Source: Acidobacteriota bacterium (GTDB taxonomy: Bacteria; Acidobacteriota; Vicinamibacteria; Vicinamibacterales; 2-12-FULL-66-21). From it: a stretch of DNA of 20,240 bases. The stretch spans positions 1,422 to 21,661 of the forward strand of contig JAIVJE010000025.1 in assembly GCA_020200195.1 (NCBI GenBank). Direction: 5' to 3'. Positions 18,616 to 20,240 of the stretch are shown here, piece after piece. The position numbers were made by a program, and so were the translations under genes. Under the pieces are notes generated by a model. The model had not been told where the DNA came from, did not search any database, and worked only from the letters and a program-made list of their open reading frames with translations. Numbering within the stretch: the first letter of the stretch is position 1; every line of letters begins with the position of its first letter.

Positions 18616-19982
18616 CGTGCCGCTCCGCCCGACTTCGAGCCCTTCGGCAGGATCGTCATCACCAGCCGGTTCTCCGGCGTGAAATACGTACGCGCGACAC
18701 GTTGCACGTCGGCTGCGGTCATGTTCGCGAAAACGTCGAACTCACCGTCCGCGGTCTTGATGTCGTTGTGGATGACGACAGCATGACCGAGCTGGGACGC
18801 TTTGTCCTTGTTCGATTCGCGGCCCAGGATGTAGTCGCGCGCGAACTGGTTTTTCGCCTGCTGCAGCTCGCCGGCGCTGATCGGCTCCGCCTTCAATCGA
18901 TCGAGCTCGGCGATCAACGCGTTAATCGCCTCCTCCGCCGTGCGACCGGGCTGTACGATGGCGACGGCGAAGAAGAGGTTCGGGTCCTCGATGATGTTGC
19001 CGCCGCCGTACGCGGCTAGCGCAATCCGCTTCTCGTACACGAGCTTGCGGTAGATGCGCGAGCTCTGCCCGTCGGACAGCACTTTGGAGGCGATGTGCAG
19101 CGGGTACGAGTCCGGGTGGCCGTCGTACGTGATGTGGTGCGCGACGACGACCGCCGGCAGCGGCCAGTTCTCCTCGATCTGGACGCGCCGCTCCTTGGTC
19201 TGCGGCGGCTCCTTGGGGATATCGCGTGGGACCGGACGTGGCGACTTCGGGATGCGGCCGAACTGCTGGGTGACCATCGCGGTCGCCTCTTTCGTGTCGA
19301 AATCTCCCACCAGCACGAGCGTCGCGTTGTCCGGCACGTAGTAGGTCCGAAAGAATTCGCGCACGTCGTCGATCGACGCCGCTTCGAGGTCGCTCATGCG
19401 GCCGATAGTCGGATGCTTGTACGGGTGCACGGTGAATGCATGACCGTAGATGATCTCGTTGAGTTGTCCGTAAGGCTGGTTCTCGAACCGCATACGGCGC
19501 TCTTCTTTCACCACTTCGCGCTCGGTCTGGAAGACCTTCTCTTCGATCCGCAGCGACGCCATCCGGTCGGCTTCGAGCCACAACACCAAGGGGAGATACT
19601 GCGCGGGGAACGTCTGCCAGAACACCGTCGAATCTTCGTTCGTGTACGCGTTGCTCTGGCCGCCGATACTCGAGATGTACGACGGATGCCCTTCGGCCTC
19701 GACGTTCTTCGACCCCTTGAACATCATGTGCTCGAACAGGTGGGCGAACCCCGTCCGGCCGCGGCGCTCATTCTTCGATCCGACGTGATACCAAATCTCG
19801 GCGTGCACGATGGGCGTCGAGTGATCCTCGAGCATCACGAGCTTCAACCCGTTCGGCAGCGTCGTCATCGTGTAATCGAGCTTCGGCGGACGTACGGCGG
19901 CGCTGGCGATCGGATCGATCGCGAGCAGACCCGCCAGCGCCAACACCGGCCCGGCCAGCCGCGAGCATGCGAGGTGTCTCAT
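18612..19982 (-). CDS. M16 (insulinase/pitrilysin family) zinc peptidase, catalytic subunit
   Basis: A 456-residue protein with signal peptide (about 1-28), so exported to the periplasm. The M16 zinc motif HLFEH (81-85) lies within RGRTGFAHLFEHMMFKGS, and the third ligand is Glu160 or 161 in REVVKEERRM. The second half is the M16_C substrate-clamp domain with VYEKRIALAAYGGG. Length matches two-domain M16B subunits, which act as heterodimers with a non-catalytic partner, here encoded immediately downstream with an ATGA overlap. Probable role: degradation of peptides or processing of envelope proteins. The start at ATG 19982 lacks a clear Shine-Dalgarno, with a CATAAT -10-like hexamer 9 nt upstream. 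It lies 73 nt downstream of lpxD. Confidence 0.93.
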   Translation of the reverse strand: MRHLACSRLAGPVLALAGLLAIDPIASAAVRPPKLDYTMTTLPNGLKLVMLEDHSTPIVHAEIWYHVGSKNERRGRTGFAHLFEHMMFKGSKNVEAEGHPSYISSIGGQSNAYTNEDSTVFWQTFPAQYLPLVLWLEADRMASLRIEEKVFQTEREVVKEERRMRFENQPYGQLNEIIYGHAFTVHPYKHPTIGRMSDLEAASIDDVREFFRTYYVPDNATLVLVGDFDTKEATAMVTQQFGRIPKSPRPVPRDIPKEPPQTKERRVQIEENWPLPAVVVAHHITYDGHPDSYPLHIASKVLSDGQSSRIYRKLVYEKRIALAAYGGGNIIEDPNLFFAVAIVQPGRTAEEAINALIAELDRLKAEPISAGELQQAKNQFARDYILGRESNKDKASQLGHAVVIHNDIKTADGEFDVFANMTAADVQRVARTYFTPENRLVMTILPKGSKSGGAAR

Positions 19983-19991
19983 TGAGCTTCG

Positions 19992-19997
19992 ATTATG
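19992..19997 (-). promoter_or_regulatory. Possible -10 element for the M16 catalytic gene
   Basis: CATAAT lies on the minus strand 9 nt before the ATG. It shares ATAATCGA with the queG start region. No -35 box is recognisable at 16-18 nt. It would imply a nearly leaderless transcript; the gene may simply be read from lpxD. Confidence 0.3.
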
Positions 19998-20016
19998 GCA
20001 CAGGCGATCGGCCGAA

Positions 20017-20035
20017 CTGGCGCATGCCGCGCCAG
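20017..20035 (-). other. Small stem-loop in the lpxD/M16 spacer
   Basis: A perfect 7-bp stem (CTGGCGC/GCGCCAG) with a 5-nt loop lies between the lpxD stop and the M16 start. There is no U-tract, so it is not a clear terminator. It could be a processing or pausing hairpin; chance is possible in GC-rich DNA. Confidence 0.3.
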
Positions 20036-20055
20036 GGGACGAACGAAGGGGCGGC

Positions 20056-20240
20056 TCACTTCAGCAGGCGCGCTTCGAGCGCGTCGAGCCGCCGCTGCAA
20101 CTCGGCAACCGCCTTCCGGAGGTCGGGCAGCTTCTTGAACACCGCCGAGGACCTGAGCCACTCGCGGTTTGCAATCGCCGGATAGCCCGACACGAAGGAG
20201 TCCGGGTCGACCGACTTCGGGATCCCGGTCTGCGCCGTCG
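20056..20240 (-). CDS. lpxD: LpxD, UDP-3-O-acylglucosamine N-acyltransferase (C-terminal 60 residues only)
   Basis: The window cuts the gene. The visible end reads TAQTGIPKSVDPDSFVSGYP, then AIANREWLRSSAVFKKLPDL, and a C-terminal helix rich in Leu/Arg (VAELQRRLDALEARLLK). This matches the end of LpxD: the last coil of the left-handed beta-helix with the (V/F)SGYPA..NREW..(A/S)..F..LP signature, followed by a coiled-coil tail. LpxD adds the second acyl chain (N-linked) in lipid A synthesis. It fits lpxB downstream on the same strand. Confidence 0.88.
   Translation of the reverse strand, partial: TAQTGIPKSVDPDSFVSGYPAIANREWLRSSAVFKKLPDLRKAVAELQRRLDALEARLLK

Noticed and set aside
19095..19985. 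Plus-strand open frame opposite the M16 peptidase
   Set aside because: Antisense shadow. The minus strand has HLFEH and full-length family similarity.

Overview
The window is high-GC Gram-negative DNA. It most likely comes from an Acidobacteriota member of the Vicinamibacteria type. I infer this from an ADOP-type (acidobacterial duplicated orphan permease) MacB/FtsX gene beside several HEAT-repeat exported proteins, lipid A genes (lpxB, the end of lpxD), paired M16 peptidases and a matrixin. No rRNA or tRNA gene was seen, so the taxonomy is inference.

Layout. (1) 1-4542, plus strand: three HEAT-repeat protein genes and, between the second and third, the remnant of an ADOP permease. The remnant and the third HEAT gene are separated by a GATC-dense spacer that is a long imperfect inverted repeat (3564-3779). 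(2) 4543-4881: a convergent gene end with a strong hairpin terminator, framed by 36-bp repeat units in opposite orientations. (3) 4882-12396, minus strand. In transcription order this runs: osmoprotectant-type ABC ATPase, permease/binding-protein fusion (disrupted), aconitase, epoxyqueuosine reductase QueG, a UdgX-type uracil-DNA glycosylase joined to an AlgH/YqgE C-terminal piece, and a DUF892 ferritin-like protein. (4) 12455-13050, plus strand: two coupled genes for small, very hydrophilic proteins, divergent from the ABC transporter. (5) 13084-20240, minus strand: a tightly packed envelope cluster. In transcription order it runs lpxD (end only), M16 protease with HxxEH, M16 partner lacking HxxEH but carrying an extra C-terminal domain, lpxB, a secreted unknown, a matrixin-like metalloprotease and a small outer-membrane barrel. 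Most neighbours overlap by 4 nt (ATGA/GTGA).

The most striking pattern is that four separate loci keep both ends of a familiar protein but lack the interior. These are the ADOP permease, the UdgX/AlgH chimera, the permease/binding-protein fusion and the second M16 subunit. In two of them the join is out of frame. In the ADOP remnant a separate one-base slip at a G5 run also breaks the frame. In one case the broken frame runs without a stop into aconitase, giving a 1403-codon open frame. This may reflect real recurrent deletion or an assembly fault, and read-level checking would decide. I see no phage, CRISPR or classical defence system. The candidates for something less described are the UdgX/AlgH fusion, the two repeat-built intergenic regions, the M16 partner with its extra domain, and the hydrophilin-like pair beside an osmolyte transporter.
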